Origin: Macrotrachela quadricornifera
Taxonomy: Eukaryota; Rotifera; Eurotatoria; Philodinida; Philodinidae
Reading direction: 5' to 3'
Assembly: GCA_022393335.1 (NCBI GenBank)
Contig: JAJEKB010020927.1
Span: forward strand, 58,639-122,638
DNA length: 64,000 bases
Position 1 is the stretch's first letter; the number at the start of each line of letters is the position of its first letter. Made by a program: the position numbers and the translations under genes. The notes under the pieces were generated by a model that did not search any database, was not told the DNA's origin, and worked only from the letters and a program-made list of their open reading frames with translations. Below are positions 24,044 through 37,371 of this stretch, one piece after another.

Positions 24044-25611
24044 TATTTATCTACAAAATTAAATGTTTACTATATTCTATTTATACATACCAATGAATGA
24101 ATAGTTAAATTTATATATGTAGCTTGTGCTTGTATTTCGTTCTTCACTTTTTTTCTTTTTTCATTATTACCCGTTACTCATAAACACTTTTAAGCATACC
24201 CATCGAACTACATGTATACGTCAGATGGGTCAAAATAATTCATCGTTTCTCTACTAGTTGTGTATTCAATTTTTCTCTTTTTTTTCTTTCTTCTTTCTAC
24301 GTCTTTATCACTATGATTGTTTGCTCGTCTCGCCGACCTATACGCTGTAGCTGACGAGAAGAATAATAATTATTGGTTCTTACTAATACGTACGAAAAAA
24401 AAAAACCAGAAAAAGAAAAGCATACGCAATTCTGTACTCATCGACATTTTTTGCCTCGGGAAGAGCAAAAAGAATATATATATATATATATTCTTGTGCG
24501 TTTCCTTGTACTGCTAATGCTTAAGACTAAATTGTAGAACAATTTTTTTTTTCTTTTCAACAGCCACCAATTGGCGTAAAAGAAAGAATAAAAATTACTA
24601 TTGTCAGATTCTAAGTACGAAAAAAAATATATATAAAAATTTTTATTTAAAAGAGATGATTATTCTAATTGAATGTTAACAAATACATTAGTATGGTAAT
24701 TGTAGTATCATTATATTGTAGTAATCGTTGGATAGAATATACCCAAAGGACTCTATTAAAGAAAAGATTTTTCGATATAAAATATTGCATATAGGTTTGA
24801 TAATGATTCTCGATTTTATGTTTAAATATTGCAACATGAAAGTAGAAATACGATGGGCAATTTTTTTCCACTTTCGAAGAGAATTATACATAGTTAGCCA
24901 CTGGATATGAGCATTGTGCTTCCAAATTCAACTAATTTTGGGTAAGCATCGATTACTTTAATCATTGCTCTGAATATTATACCAAGATAATGTCTACAAA
25001 CAATTTCATCATTTTCTTTCAATAAACCTTGATTACTAAGAATCAATGTTCATCTTATTTTGTTTATATGATGACATTTAAATGATCTTTATCTCTTATG
25101 TATAGACAAATATTACGTGTCAAAGGTATTACTAGCTTCAGTATATATGTTCTTATCATTGAATTATGATAAACAAACAAAAATATTATAATACAATAAT
25201 TAAAAAAAAAAATCATTTTTTTTATAAATTCACTTATTAATATGAATATAAGTATTTATTCTACATACTAAATTTTTTGATCATCTTTTTTATAGAATAA
25301 TCATTTTGAAAATGATAAAGAAGACCAAAACATTTACTATACAAAATAAATATTTGTATTCATGTTCATGTTTGAATCAATAAGATTAATTTTTTCTCTT
25401 TATTGCTGTATTATCATGTTTTGTGATAATAAACAAAACATCCATATATATATATATATTACTATGATAAAAACTAAATAGACAAATAAAAATAATTATA
25501 TAAAATAAAAGAGAAAGAGTATGTGAATTATGTAGAAAGATCTGTTACATTCACCAATCGATCAATCTATTCGAAAGCAACAAAAAAAAATTATTATGAT
25601 TATTGAATAAT
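24044..25611. other. Intergenic spacer
   Basis: About 1.6 kb between two minus-strand genes. Contains (TA)n runs (24475-24490, 25445-25460) and short overlapping open frames on both strands around 24665-24910 that show no recognisable protein and shadow one another. No gene supported. Confidence 0.5.
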
Positions 25612-26239
25612 TCATACCTTCGAAATACCTCGATGGACAAGTAAATCAAGCATATATAAATCTTCTTTTATCTCTTGTAAATCACGTCTATACATTCGCC
25701 ATTCATCCTTATTCACCATGGATTCTTTTTGTTTGTCAACAGGTGGTAAATCAGCATTAAGCGATATTTCGATAACCTAAAAAAATATTTTATTCACTGT
25801 AATATATACAAAATACAAAAAAATCTTCATAATTTATTTAAATACTTCTTTAACAACAGGTCGATTAATACTTTGTTGAGCATCATTTATTGATAATCTA
25901 TATGTTTGTAAATTTTCTAAAATTTGCTCAAGTTCAGTAATAACCCATTCAAATCGATTAAGAATTTCTTTTCGTACATTAAATAAATCTTTATTTTCAT
26001 AAGTTTCATTTGATTGTATATATTTATTAAATAAATGTAAACGGTATTGATTTACAGCCTCAATATCTATTTGTAATGTTTTTAATAATTTCTATGAAAT
26101 ATAAAATAGATTTACGATGAAAAAAAAACAACAACATTATTTTACAGAACGATTATATTGGATTTCAGATTGAAACGTTGCCTACCAGAAAAAAAAGCAT
26201 AAAAAAAAAAGAATATATTCTTTTTCATAAGCTTACCAT
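25612..26239 (-). CDS. Small helical protein, unrecognised
   Basis: Minus-strand exons 26091-25846 and 25776-25612 join in phase 0 across a 69-bp intron and read as a continuous charged helical protein (start KLLKTLQIDIEAVNQYRLHL, middle EILNRFEWVITELEQIL, end KEDLYMLDLLVHRGISKV-stop). No ATG lies at its 5' end. The best start is an ATG at 26239-26237, directly followed by a GTAAGC donor, so exon 1 would contribute only the initiator Met. That ATG is preceded in frame by TAA. The total would be 137 residues. The spacing of hydrophobic residues suggests coiled coils, as in small subunits of larger complexes, but I cannot name it. The GTATGA after the last lysine could instead be a donor leading to an unseen exon. 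The coding frame itself is well supported; the ends are less certain. Confidence 0.6.
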
Positions 26240-26859
26240 TTAATAAAAATTCTTCTTATCAAATTAAATATTCCTTTTTTTGTCGTCTATTTTTGCTTTA
26301 TCAAAGATAAAATAGTATTGATCAATACTATTATATGCGTGTTGTTATTCCCACCTGTTTCTTTTTTTTTCTGATATGAAACATACAGAAATTTTTTTTT
26401 AACATAAAAGAACTTATGCATACATATAATTGACTCTGACAGAATAAAAAAAAACAGAACATATAATAACAACCAGATTATGCTGACTATTTTGTTAATA
26501 ATACGTTTACATGTTTATGCTTATCAAAAAATAATTTACTGGAAAGGTAGACAAGGTCAATACCGGCATCGGTTTCATTTTATTCATACGATAGGTAAAC
26601 ATGATGAAACCATTTATTGATAGATTGGATATTTTTTAGTATGTCTATGCGTATTTGTACGTAATATATTCTATTCGGTATTATATACATGTCTTTGTAT
26701 CTCACATAATATAATTTGACTATACACACGTGTTTTTTTTTTGTAGTAAATTTTATTTATAAGATGAATTGATATACGTGTATTTCATCAATGATTTAAA
26801 TGCAAAGGCAAATAGAATAAATTTATAGATGGAAAAAGATAGATAAATTAGTTAATAGA
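26240..26859. other. Intergenic spacer
   Basis: About 620 bp between two tandem minus-strand genes; T/A runs and one 61-codon hydrophobic open frame that looks fortuitous. It should contain the promoter of the small helical-protein gene and the 3' UTR of the next gene. Confidence 0.5.
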
Positions 26860-28670
26860 TTAAAATCTTGTTACATATTCATCTGAGTCAAATTCTGTTA
26901 CATTTTCGTCAAATTCAGATCTTGTTGAAAATGATTCTAGAAAAAAATTTTAAAAAAAAATTCTATTGAATTTTACAAAATAATATAAACTTACGTAAGG
27001 TGGCAACATCAAAAGATTGAGATTTAAATAATAAATCTAATTTATGTTTATCGTTAGATAATCTTCGATATTCTGTATTAAATTCATTCATATGTGCTTC
27101 TGGATATGTAATACTTGGTAATAAAAATAATTGTTGATGAGAATTATTATTATTATGAGTTTTTATAGATAATTCATTATTTACAACTGTTCTGATACGT
27201 TGTAAAAGTTTATAAAATTCATTAGACTCGTTTATTGATAACGATTGATTGGATATATCGGAATTATTTGATACTGTTGTTGTTATGGATGGAAGAAAAT
27301 TTAAGTTATTTTCTAATATTTCAGGATTATCTTTGGTATTAGATAATAAATAATTTGATATAAGAGATGATATATGATTGACAAATGTATCTTCTTGATT
27401 AGTAGAAAATCCAGAAGATGAATGATGTGATTGATTTTTTGTATCATTTTTCATTTTGTTTAATTTGACTGTAATGGAATTTGATGGGGGCATTAAATAA
27501 GATGATGATATATTTGTAATGGAATCATCACTGATGGTTAAATCAGGAAGACTAGTTGCCTATCAAATAGAAAGACAAAAAACTTAGTTTGAATTATTAA
27601 ATTGTTTTTTATATTAGAGCATATGTAACATTAATTTTATTTCAATATATATATGTAAAACTTACTATGGTTTGTCTTGAAAGAATCGATGATCTTGTAG
27701 ATAAACCGTAATTACTATTACGTTTTGAAGGATATTCAGATGGTGCGAACTGAGTAGATTGATAACTAAGTGATCGTCTAATAGGAAATATATCTTGAGA
27801 TGCAATTTGACCATGTGATACACAACACATAGAAGCCGGATCAATAAAAGTATTTCGATGATCTTCATTATTTGTTAGAGTATTGGAATTATCAAATGTA
27901 CTTTGTGCTTTTATTCCTCTTACTGGATTATTATCTACTTGATTTTGTTGTGGTATTGCACTCAATAAATTAAGTAAAGCATTTACTTTTATAAAGTGAG
28001 ATGCAGATAAATTAGTTTTCGTTTCTGAATTATTCATGAAATGAAAATTCTCATCAATAAATATTGATTGTGTTTCATGTATATGTCCTGATAATACAAG
28101 ATCATATATACCTTGTCTATGTAATTCATATTGATTAGATGGTGTAAGAACGGAAGCAAATCGAAGTTGATCAAGAATTGATTTAATAAGGAGTAATTTT
28201 CGTACAGCACGACGAAAACGACGAATTACAAATTCATGTCGACGTTTACGTTTTTTTTTAGTATTATCTTTTATATTTTTTGAATTTGTTGAAGCAAGTA
28301 ATGCTTTAGAAACATTTTTAAATTGAAGTGCACCAAATATAGCTGGACCAAGTGAAACTTGATAAGGACCAAGAAAAAGATGAAGTGTATCATCATGAGT
28401 ATTAACAGCACTTGAAATTGTATAAATATTTGAAAGACGTTCAATCATATGTGATAGATTATTAATTTTAAATAATTCTTTATTAAAAAGAAAAATGAAA
28501 ATGAAAATAAATAAGAAATTATTTTTATTAAATTAAAATAATATACCTAATTCAATAATTTCTTTCATATCAGGAAATAAATTAGTTAATCTTTCTAATT
28601 TACATATGTCTGTATTGGATTCATTAACAAGAAATCTGTATGGTACAAGTCGATAACTGTTTCCATCCAT
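26860..28670 (-). CDS. Unrecognised 525-residue protein
   Basis: Four minus-strand exons (28670-28547, 28477-27666, 27559-26995, 26936-26860) with consistent phases encode 525 residues. The first 150 residues are the most ordered: MDGNSYRLVPYRFLVNES, a helical stretch (LTNLFPDMKEIIELFKINN) and LHLFLGPYQVSLGPAIFGAL. A strongly basic cluster at about 128-150 (NTKKKRKRRHEFVIRRFRRA) could be a nuclear localisation or nucleic-acid-binding signal. A further helical part follows (LLLIKSILDQLRFASVLTPS, then YDLVLSGHIHETQSIFIDENF). The C-terminal half is Ser/Asn/Thr-rich and probably disordered, ending in an acidic tail (EFDENVTEFDSDEYVTRF-stop). The architecture, an ordered N-terminus with basic patch and disordered tail, suits a scaffold or regulator, but no family comes to mind and no function is assigned. 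The start ATG is the first in frame after a stop. Codon use matches the neighbouring HECTD1 gene. Confidence 0.75.
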
Positions 28671-30599
28671 CGAAAATAGGATTAATTTCGATAATCAATT
28701 CTACATAAAAAAAACCATTTATGATTGTGAATGTTTTAATGTTTAATGAAATAATGTAACGATATAAAACATGTAAATACCTATGAAGAAATTACTTCTG
28801 AATAAATCGTTAATACAAGAAAATTGAGACACTTATCGATAACAATAATTATAAGCACAAGGTGGTAAAGAAAAAAATCGTTTATAAATGCACCGATGAT
28901 GCTACCTAGACATACACGTTTAAATACTATGTGTAGGTTTTTTGTTTTCTTTTTTTATGTACATTTTTTTTTTATGAATCATTCGTTGTCTTATCATGTA
29001 TGTATAATCTTAAATATAATTCATAATATTTTTATATCGAATAAATATGTATATATAAAACTATTATTATTAAAAACAGAATTTTTTCTTATTTCTAGTT
29101 CATAGAAAAACTTTTATGACTTATCAGTTATTGATAAAATGTGTGAAGATTGGACCATCTGTAGTTGATTCTTTTCTTCTCGCGTCGAAATCGATTAAAT
29201 TTATATATATATATATATATGCATCTACCTATATACGTATTTTTTTGTGTGTAAGTTTATTGCATACGAAGGTCAATGTTTATTTTGAAAAAACGATTGA
29301 GGTTTTTTTCGAAAATAATGAAAACATTTTCGTGTATTAAAATGTACGCTTTTACAGATAAAAGTGCCATTTTATTTTTTTATAAGACACAAACACTATT
29401 AGAGTTACATCCATTGAGTTCCATTACTTTGTTTTTAACGGAAAAAAAAATTTAAAAATTTTTCTTTTATTTAATTTATATACTAAATCGACAACATTTT
29501 ATTATGATAAATTTCTTTTTGTTTATATCGAAATTATCAAGGTGTATTTTCCAATTGATCAGTTGTATTCTAATTGAATACTTCATTAGGATTAGTGTGA
29601 CTGATTGTACTGAATATCGGAAGTTTCCTTACTAATATTCGATTGTATAATTATGATAATAAACTCTTCTTCTCTTCGGCGTCTATGTCACACTTCAAGT
29701 CATACATTAATTTTAAATACTAAAGCATTCTTTTTAAGTAAAAAAACTTTGATGAAAGTATCATAATATAATGACTAAACATGTGAAATTTGATTTTAGA
29801 CGTTGAGTTCCATTTCAGAGCTATGCAAATGTATAAAGTAATAATCTATAGCTGATGATTTTCTTATTAGAGCATAGACAACTAAATGCTAAAATAATTA
29901 TAATTACCTTGCATGTTTCACATAGATTCAATTCCATTGTTATCATGTTTGAATTAAACTGAGTCATGAAAATGTCTTGAATAATCAAAAAGCTTTTTAG
30001 ATTGATTTACATTGATGCTTTAAAAAGATGATATATAAATAGCTGACAATTGCCCTTAATGACCATACCTATTTCAAATAGTCTGAGAAGGCCCAAGGAG
30101 TTTATGAAAAAAAAACTCTTCCTCCAAATTATCCTGATTTGGCTATGTCCTACAACAACATTGATAGACTGAATAGCAAAACCAATGAGTATGTAACAGC
30201 ACAGGCGTATTTTGAACATACTATAGACATTGAACAGTGTTCATTATGCATAAAACCATCTTCTTCCGAATAGATGTAGAAAGGACTTTGATTTAGTAAA
30301 AAAGAAACTGTTCGTGATGATAGTACAAATGGTGTATCATCCTAGTGGTAAGATATTACAATGCTTGTTGAAGAGCATATATATTTTATAAAATAAAAGG
30401 ACTTTCACGAAAGCTTTCGTATTTCAGCAAGAGCAGCTTTTTTCCTGTGTTTGTTTAAAAAACTAACTACCCAGCAGACTCATTAAAATGGTTTATTCTC
30501 AGGAAAGAAATTTATTTAACAATTCAATGAATTAATCTTTTCTGTTCCAATAAATGAGAATCTGGAAGCGCACAATTTATCCGTCATCAAATGAATGAT

Positions 30600-31775
30600 T
30601 TCTACGAGTCAATGCACGAGAAGGACAATCGATTTACCAATATACGTGCTCAATCGATATTGCAAATCGAGATGGGAGTTAGTTCAACTTGTAGAGGACA
30701 TTCTTTCAGGTATAAATCCAAATTTTTAGCCTTAAAGCTTGAATTGTGGCTGAGGTACAGAATACCGACTGAACAGCCTTAAAATACTTTTTTATCAATT
30801 TTCGATTTTTTTAGGTGATCGGCAACCATCAGTATTTTTACAATATCTTTTTACCAGAATGTCATAGAGACCTGAGATTTTTACCAGAGATAGATCTCGA
30901 CATGGGGAACATAATTAGTCTATTTAATAAGTGATATGTTGTGAAAAAGTAATATCTTCATTTCTAACACTAATCTCATTTTAGATCACAAAGAGATCCA
31001 TCTTGTGAATTCGATTTCTCCCAATCAGCTTGTATGATTTTGCTCAAACTTTTTTCGTAAAGATTACTATCCTAGTACTACATACCAATGCGATCAGAAT
31101 TTTGGGATCTTGAAAATTGCCCTAAAAATGATAAATCTCAAAATATTGATATTTCTCTGGTATCATACTCTAAAAAAAAGCGTGTCATACAGAACTATTA
31201 AGGGTTTTAGACAAGATTATAAACCATTTTAGGTTTCGTTCGTTTATTAATAAACCATCGAAAGGTTTTAGACAATTTTAAGAACCTTAACGTATGAAAT
31301 ATGGTTCTAGAGATTCAGAAGAGTTTTATCGTGCACCATTTTTTTCGTAAAAAACCAGAAAAAATACAAAATGGTTCCAGAGATTCAAAAGAGTTCTATC
31401 TTGCACCATTTTTTTCCCTTTATAGGCAAAATTTCAGGCCGAAAATGCGTCATTGGAATTTTTTCGAAATACCTTGCAGTGAGCCAAAAATAGAGTAAAA
31501 CAATCATAACTCGAGAACAGAGGCGCGAGGGGATGAATCCTCTTGAGGCTTTTCATACCTCATTGAGGTCTACCTATCACCAAAAGATCGGACTTAAAGG
31601 GCTAAAACACCTGGGGATGTTCCCTCTTCAGCCAAAATTCAAGCTTTAGAGCTAAAAATTTGGATTTATACCGAAACGAATGTCCTCTACAAGTTGAACT
31701 AACTTCCATCTCGATTTGCAATATTGATTGAGCAGCTCTGGTCGTAGTTCTCGTGCAGTGACTCCTATAGATCAG
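30600..31775. repeat. Inverted-repeat pair, arms ~150 bp, spacer ~870 bp
   Basis: The left arm, about 30600-30755, reappears reverse-complemented at about 31626-31775. The best-conserved core is roughly 30650-30750, including AGTTCAACTTGTAGAGGACA (left) and its complement on the right, with scattered substitutions and small indels. The arrangement fits a degraded transposon or two oppositely oriented copies of one repeat. The outer right flank (CTGGGGATGTTCCCTCTTCA, 31610-31629) resembles TTTGGGTATTCCCCTCGTTA at 41033-41052, pointing to a dispersed family. Confidence 0.75.
31301..31417 (+). repeat. Two-copy tandem repeat, 70-bp period
   Basis: ATGGTTCTAGAGATTCAGAA at 31301 recurs as ATGGTTCCAGAGATTCAAAA at 31371, each followed by GAGTT(T/C)TATC(G/T)TGCACCATTTTTTT. 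It lies inside the spacer of the inverted-repeat pair and is probably internal structure of that element. Confidence 0.8.
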
Positions 31776-33639
31776 CTTGTCCAGCCAACAGTGATCTGAC
31801 GTAGTCAAAGTTGAAATTCAGATTTCTCGAATTTTATCATAATTAGTTTGTAGAGTACATCTAACTATGAATCACTAATAAATCGGTTTTCTTTTAGAGC
31901 TTCTAATAAAATTTCATCTTCTTTCGTAGTTTAAAATCGTCGTAGTATAAAACATCACCACTTAGGCAACTTTTTACATTTATTATCTTAATAGATGAGA
32001 TATTTTTAAAGAGGTTCATTGAGTTTTAGATAACTTTTGATGACTTATTACATGAATATTTTACAATTTTTATAAAATTGCATTCCTTAAGAAAATGAAT
32101 GGTAGCACACTCACTGCAATCTTCGTGTGTCTGCGAACGCAATATCTACTACAATTGAGCTAACTTTGTTTTACAGAAGTACGAGTTATATGAGTTATGA
32201 ATTATCCAATGTTTATCGAATTGTTTTTATGAATGAAATTTCTTTATCGTCATATTCTTTGCTCTTTGTAGAGAAGTAATAGGTGATAGAACTTCGTTGA
32301 TAACTATGAGATTAAACGATATGTTTCGACTTTTATTATAATACTTTCAGAATTGATACAGTGAATGAAGTGAAAACGAACAGCTATTTGTGGAATATAA
32401 TGCCAGAATTTCATTAATAAAGTACAGTATTTTGAGATTTTCTGAATCATATTTTGGACTATGATAAATCTGATTGCATCACTAGATAGAGCTCATCGAG
32501 TTGTATAAGATAGAGCGATAAGTTGCTCAAACATAGAATAAGATGCGATTGTTCGTCGAAAACAGTCAAATCTGCCACTAAAGTTCATCGACGTAGAAAG
32601 AACGAGAAGCTTCAATAATTTTCTTTCTGGTTTGTTGAAATTTGTGATAAATTAGAAGAATGGATTCTATTTATTAAATAGATTTAATTTATACTGAACA
32701 TAATTTTATTTCAAAATTCGGTGTTTTATGTTTAGTTTTGAAATATACTTCTATTGTAGCAAATCTTGATAGTAGTTCTCGTATGAAAAATATCATACTT
32801 TAAAATATAGATTGTTGTAAAATTAAAGGAGACAAAGATAAATAAGATTTTAATGAAGATGCTGGATATTTTATTGATGCAATAGATTGAAATCGAATTA
32901 AGATCTCAGGAGAAAGAAAAAAATAAATGATAAGATTATTATTCTTTTATACATACTATGATCCGGTATAGTGCTACAATTAGCTTTTTTTTAAATATTC
33001 TAGTTAATATAAGATAAAAATCTTTGGAAACAATATGATACAACTGAATTTGTCGCTTTATTGATCAAGTTTTCAATGATAATTTTAATAAAACAATTAT
33101 TTCAAATTTCTAAGTTTTTTTCTCGACTTGTTAATGATTGAAGCTTATGTAAGACTAATAGATGTTACTGTAACAATATAGTTCTGATCCTAATAGAAAT
33201 TCAGAGACATAAACTACGCAATTTGTTAATATAACTTTATTCAAAAATTTTGAAATCGTACTGTAATTGAAGTAGTTTAGGTGTGGCAAATACAAAATTG
33301 AAATGAATTGTTTTTTTGTTTCTCGTTCATTTATATATAGTTTAATAGAACCTGATGAACTAGCCATGAATATATATTTTTTATTTCGATTCGAACAATA
33401 TTTAGCTGAAAAAAACCAAAAAAACGTTGCTTTTTCAAATAGAAATTGTCAAATTCCAATTACGTTATTTTTTCAAACTTTATGAAAACATTTTATTCCA
33501 ATTCAATATTCGAAACTGATTAAGAAAGTATTACTTGATTACACAGTTGATTTAAAGACAAAATTTTCCTTGTTTATTTAAAAGTAATTACTATTTATAT
33601 ATAAAACAATAAAATATATCCTAAACAAATTTTGAGTCT

Positions 33640-36001
33640 CTACCACCATAAATACAAATTACGATCAACAAATTTAATAAAATAATCATCAAGTAAATTG
33701 TCTGTTTTAATTGAAATATTTAATTTTTTTAAATATGTTTTCGGCACATCTATAATACATAAGAAAAATAAATGATGCATTTTTGATAATAGACATCGTG
33801 TAATTGAAATGAATTCTTTTCTATATACACCAATTTTAAGATAATTTAATTGTGGAAATAAATTAATAAAAAATTGAATTTCTTCTAATGTACAACAATG
33901 ATGAATTTCTAAATTTTGAATTTTATTTGTATTTGATACAGATTGAAAAATTTCACTTTGTTCAATTAATTTTAATTTAGTTGCAATAATAGATTGAAAA
34001 TTCCATTTTAATGTATGTAAATTAGGTGTTAAACTTAATAAATTTACAATTTGTGTAACTGGAAAATTATTACAATCAATAATTAATTTATTTAGTTGTT
34101 TTAAAGGAATAATTTGATCAAGAGCTGTTGAAATTGAACTATATGTCTTAAACGTTAATTCGGTTACATTTGGAAAATAAACGAGAGAATTGCCTATAGC
34201 ATGTTTACTATTAATATAAAGATGTTTAACTGTTTTGAAAATAGTTTTTTGAGAATGTAAATCAAAGTTGTAATCATATTGCCAATAAAATGTATGATCC
34301 TTTCTTCTAAAATAAAATAATAAATGTAAAAATTTTGTTAGTAGATTTATGTGAAATTCAGATGTTCTATGATTTAATAATATAGTGAAAAAATATTACA
34401 ATATTAACTTTATACCGTCATTCATATAAATATCCAAAGAAATTTTAATAATTTTAACAGTACTTTAAATGATAATTAGAGATGGAGAGAATCAACTTTT
34501 GTTGATTCTGATTTCATCTTGTCGCCTCTGATCAGATCTTAATTACACAAATTTCTAGTAGCAACGTAATCGAATTGAATAGTCAATAACTGTGATTGTT
34601 ACGTATGAAAACGGATCTAATGACTTTTAATTTCAGCCATTCTCAAAATATATCTTTCAAGACCATTTTCATGACAATCCATCAGTTAATAATCATCTAC
34701 TTCCTATTGCTATGGAAATATACTCGTTGATCTTTCATCCTGATTCTTATTATAAAGTACACGTTAATGAGCGTCTATCCTCTTCTTCCCCCTTCAAGTA
34801 TCAGAAAAACTTACACTGACTATTTTGTTTTTTACCTATATGGATTTGTTGAGAAATATATTCCATTATTTGACTTTTCACGGTCATCATATTGATGTTT
34901 AAAAAACCATTGTTTTTCAGTCCAAAACTTCGATTTAAATTGACCACCTAAACATAGATATAAGAATCGATCCATAACTTCAGTATAATTATTTTGTATA
35001 TCAAAAATATGTAAATTGGGCATTGAAGATGAAATTAATTTTTCCCATTGTTCTGCATGTGAATATGTTGAGTCATTATATGTTGATATACATAAAATTT
35101 CAATAGAATTAAAAAAATTTTTTATTAATTTTTTAAGATAATAGAAAGCAATTGAATGAAGTTCAAGAGAAACATATTTTAAATCTTTTAATACAATTGG
35201 ATAGAAATTCATATCTGAATAATTCGATCTAATAAGAAAATTAATTGATAAATGACGAAGTTTTGGAAGACAAATGAATATTTCACTAATTGATTCATAT
35301 CGAAAACGACCATTAATTATAAGATATTCAATAGAACTTTGTTGATATACATCAAAAATTATCGGTAATACTTTATTATGATCTATTTGATATGTTATTT
35401 CACAGTATTTCAATTTTGTTAAACGAAATATATTTAAAAAAAGAATACTTAGATCTTGTATGTAATCAATAGGTGAAAGAATTAATGAATGTAATTTAGG
35501 TAAATTAAATAAATGTTTAAGAATGTTATTAAGATATTTTGAATGAATATTATCAAAAATTATTTTTTCAAGTTGAATAAAATCACAAATACTTCTTGGT
35601 GGTGAAAAAATCATATCAATTGTAAATGGATTAGATAAATGAAGTATATTTATTCGATGTTTATATGGTTTAATTACATTCTTGTAATAATTTTCAACAT
35701 TTAATTTTGATATTGTTGAAATATCTATTTGAAATGGAAGATTTGAATTAATAATTAAATTTTTAAATCGATTATTAAGATAAAAAAATCCATAATAAAC
35801 ATTATAAACATCAATATATTCGAATATTTCATAAATTATTTCATTTGCTAAATTTTCAAAATGAGATCTAAATTGAATAATTCTAGATTATAAAATTAAT
35901 TCTTAAATAACTAACTTATTTATTGCTACAAAGAATTTTTGTTTTTTGTTATTATTATAATCATCAACAGTATCCTCTAAGTGCCGTTTTATTCTTTCCA
36001 T
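33640..36001 (-). CDS. F-box/leucine-rich-repeat-like protein (second copy)
   Basis: Three minus-strand exons: 36001-35916, 35867-34836 and 34306-33640, joined in phase 2 at both introns (48 and 529 bp), give 594 residues. A short charged N-terminus (MERIKRHLEDTVDDYNNNKK) precedes an F-box-like helix set at about 30-75 (FENLANEIIYEIFEYIDVYN, then YLNNRFKNLIINSNLPF). LRR-like segments with the pattern L..L..L.I follow to the end (for example LPKLRHLSINF, FPNVTELTFK, LTPNLHTLKW, FPQLNYLKIGVY), and the protein stops after LYLWW. The architecture and length match the F-box gene at 703-2429, but identity is low, and the intron positions differ. The likely role is substrate adaptor of an SCF ubiquitin ligase; the substrate is unknown. 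The 529-bp intron is stop-rich with no extra exon seen. Confidence 0.8.
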
Positions 36002-37242
36002 GTTTATAATAAGGAATAACGATCATACTGATCAAAAATAACGAAAAAGAATATATATATACACGTGGAATAGTGTTTTCTTTCTCTTCTTCATTTATGC
36101 GTTATCTTCGTATAGTAAAAGAGTGTTTATGCTACGAATTTAAGTTACATAAATAATATAATAATATAAATATTTTTTAATTTTTGAAATGATATATTAT
36201 TATTATTATTATTAAAATGTAATTTTGTTTATTTAAAAAAAAAGGAAAGATTGTCGTTCAAATAAGACCACATTGTGACTGTGCATGGTTGATTCAAAAC
36301 TCGAGATTATATATCTCTTAGAGAATCGTAGTGTGATTTACTTCAAGGAGAAGTTTTCTGTCACTTTCGTTTCTCTATAATTTCCGAAGCATTTTTCCTG
36401 CTCTATCGAATGGAATGTAAAAATAAAAGAAAATTTTTTCCTTTCTGTTGTTTTCTGTGAATAACACTATTCATCCATATATATATGAGATGAGGACATC
36501 GGTGACAAAATCTTCTTATGTAATGTTGTGAAAGTTTAGATCTACTTTCAATAGTTCTGGTGAAGTTTTACAAAATGATGGTATCACAGATATTTTATTT
36601 CGAAAATAAGATCCTTCATTAAACATACAATGCTCATCATTTTGACTACTGTAGTATTTACTGATTTTCTCTCGAATAATTTGACTTCCTATTAAAACAA
36701 ATGATGTATGCTTGAAATCAGCACTAAATGTTGAATCGATATAAATAATAGCTCGGAAATATTGACTCGGTTTGTATAATAATTTTTTTCTAAAGCAAAA
36801 GACACGTTTGTAAATTTGTCTCTATTATGAAAAAGTGCAGTATAACATGATTTATAAAATAGATTTCGATTTACCCCCACTAACTCATATATAAACTATT
36901 TTCATATGGCGTTGCTTCCAGTAAAAGTCACATAAGTCCGTCAAAACAAAAGATTTTTCGAGTGGATTTGTTCTGTTTTGTTCAGAAATGATTCCTCTTC
37001 TCTATCTAACTGCAAGAAACAAATGTCGATCACATGTTGGTTCTTGTAGTGACAGATTGTTGAAGATGGAGATTTTTTATTTTTGAAACTTTACTATTGA
37101 ACACGTCATCTGCGCTAAAAATATCTTTGTACAGACTACGAGAAAAGGTGAATTCGAGACTACTAAATACAAACAGTGTTTCCACTTTTTCCAAATTTTT
37201 TTCTAGAAATATTTCGAGTTGAAACAGATACAGAATTTACGG

Positions 37243-37371
37243 AATAGGGGTGTGACAATTTTAGCTCGTGAACTACTCACTAGCTTCAACTCCAATTTTG
37301 AATCATGTGAGCATGAATTGCTGTACTAGTTCCCGTTCTCAGAAAAGATATGGAACTGTCACACCCCTATT
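37243..37371. mobile_element. 129-bp MITE-like element with 15-bp perfect TIRs
   Basis: AATAGGGGTGTGACA at 37243-37257 and its exact complement TGTCACACCCCTATT at 37357-37371 bound 99 bp of unique DNA. No open frame, and no target duplication is evident. The GC-rich ends stand out against the AT-rich surroundings. Confidence 0.7.

Larger units (their letters stand above)
28671..33639. other. 5-kb gene-free interval with inverted repeats
   Basis: No spliced gene could be built here. Holds the promoter side of the 28670 gene, (TA)n at 29205-29220, a diverged inverted-repeat pair (30600-30755 / 31626-31775), a short tandem duplication at 31301, and stop-rich DNA elsewhere. The 63-68-codon open frames at 30591 (+) and 31602 (-) are the two arms of the inverted repeat, not genes. 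Confidence 0.6.
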
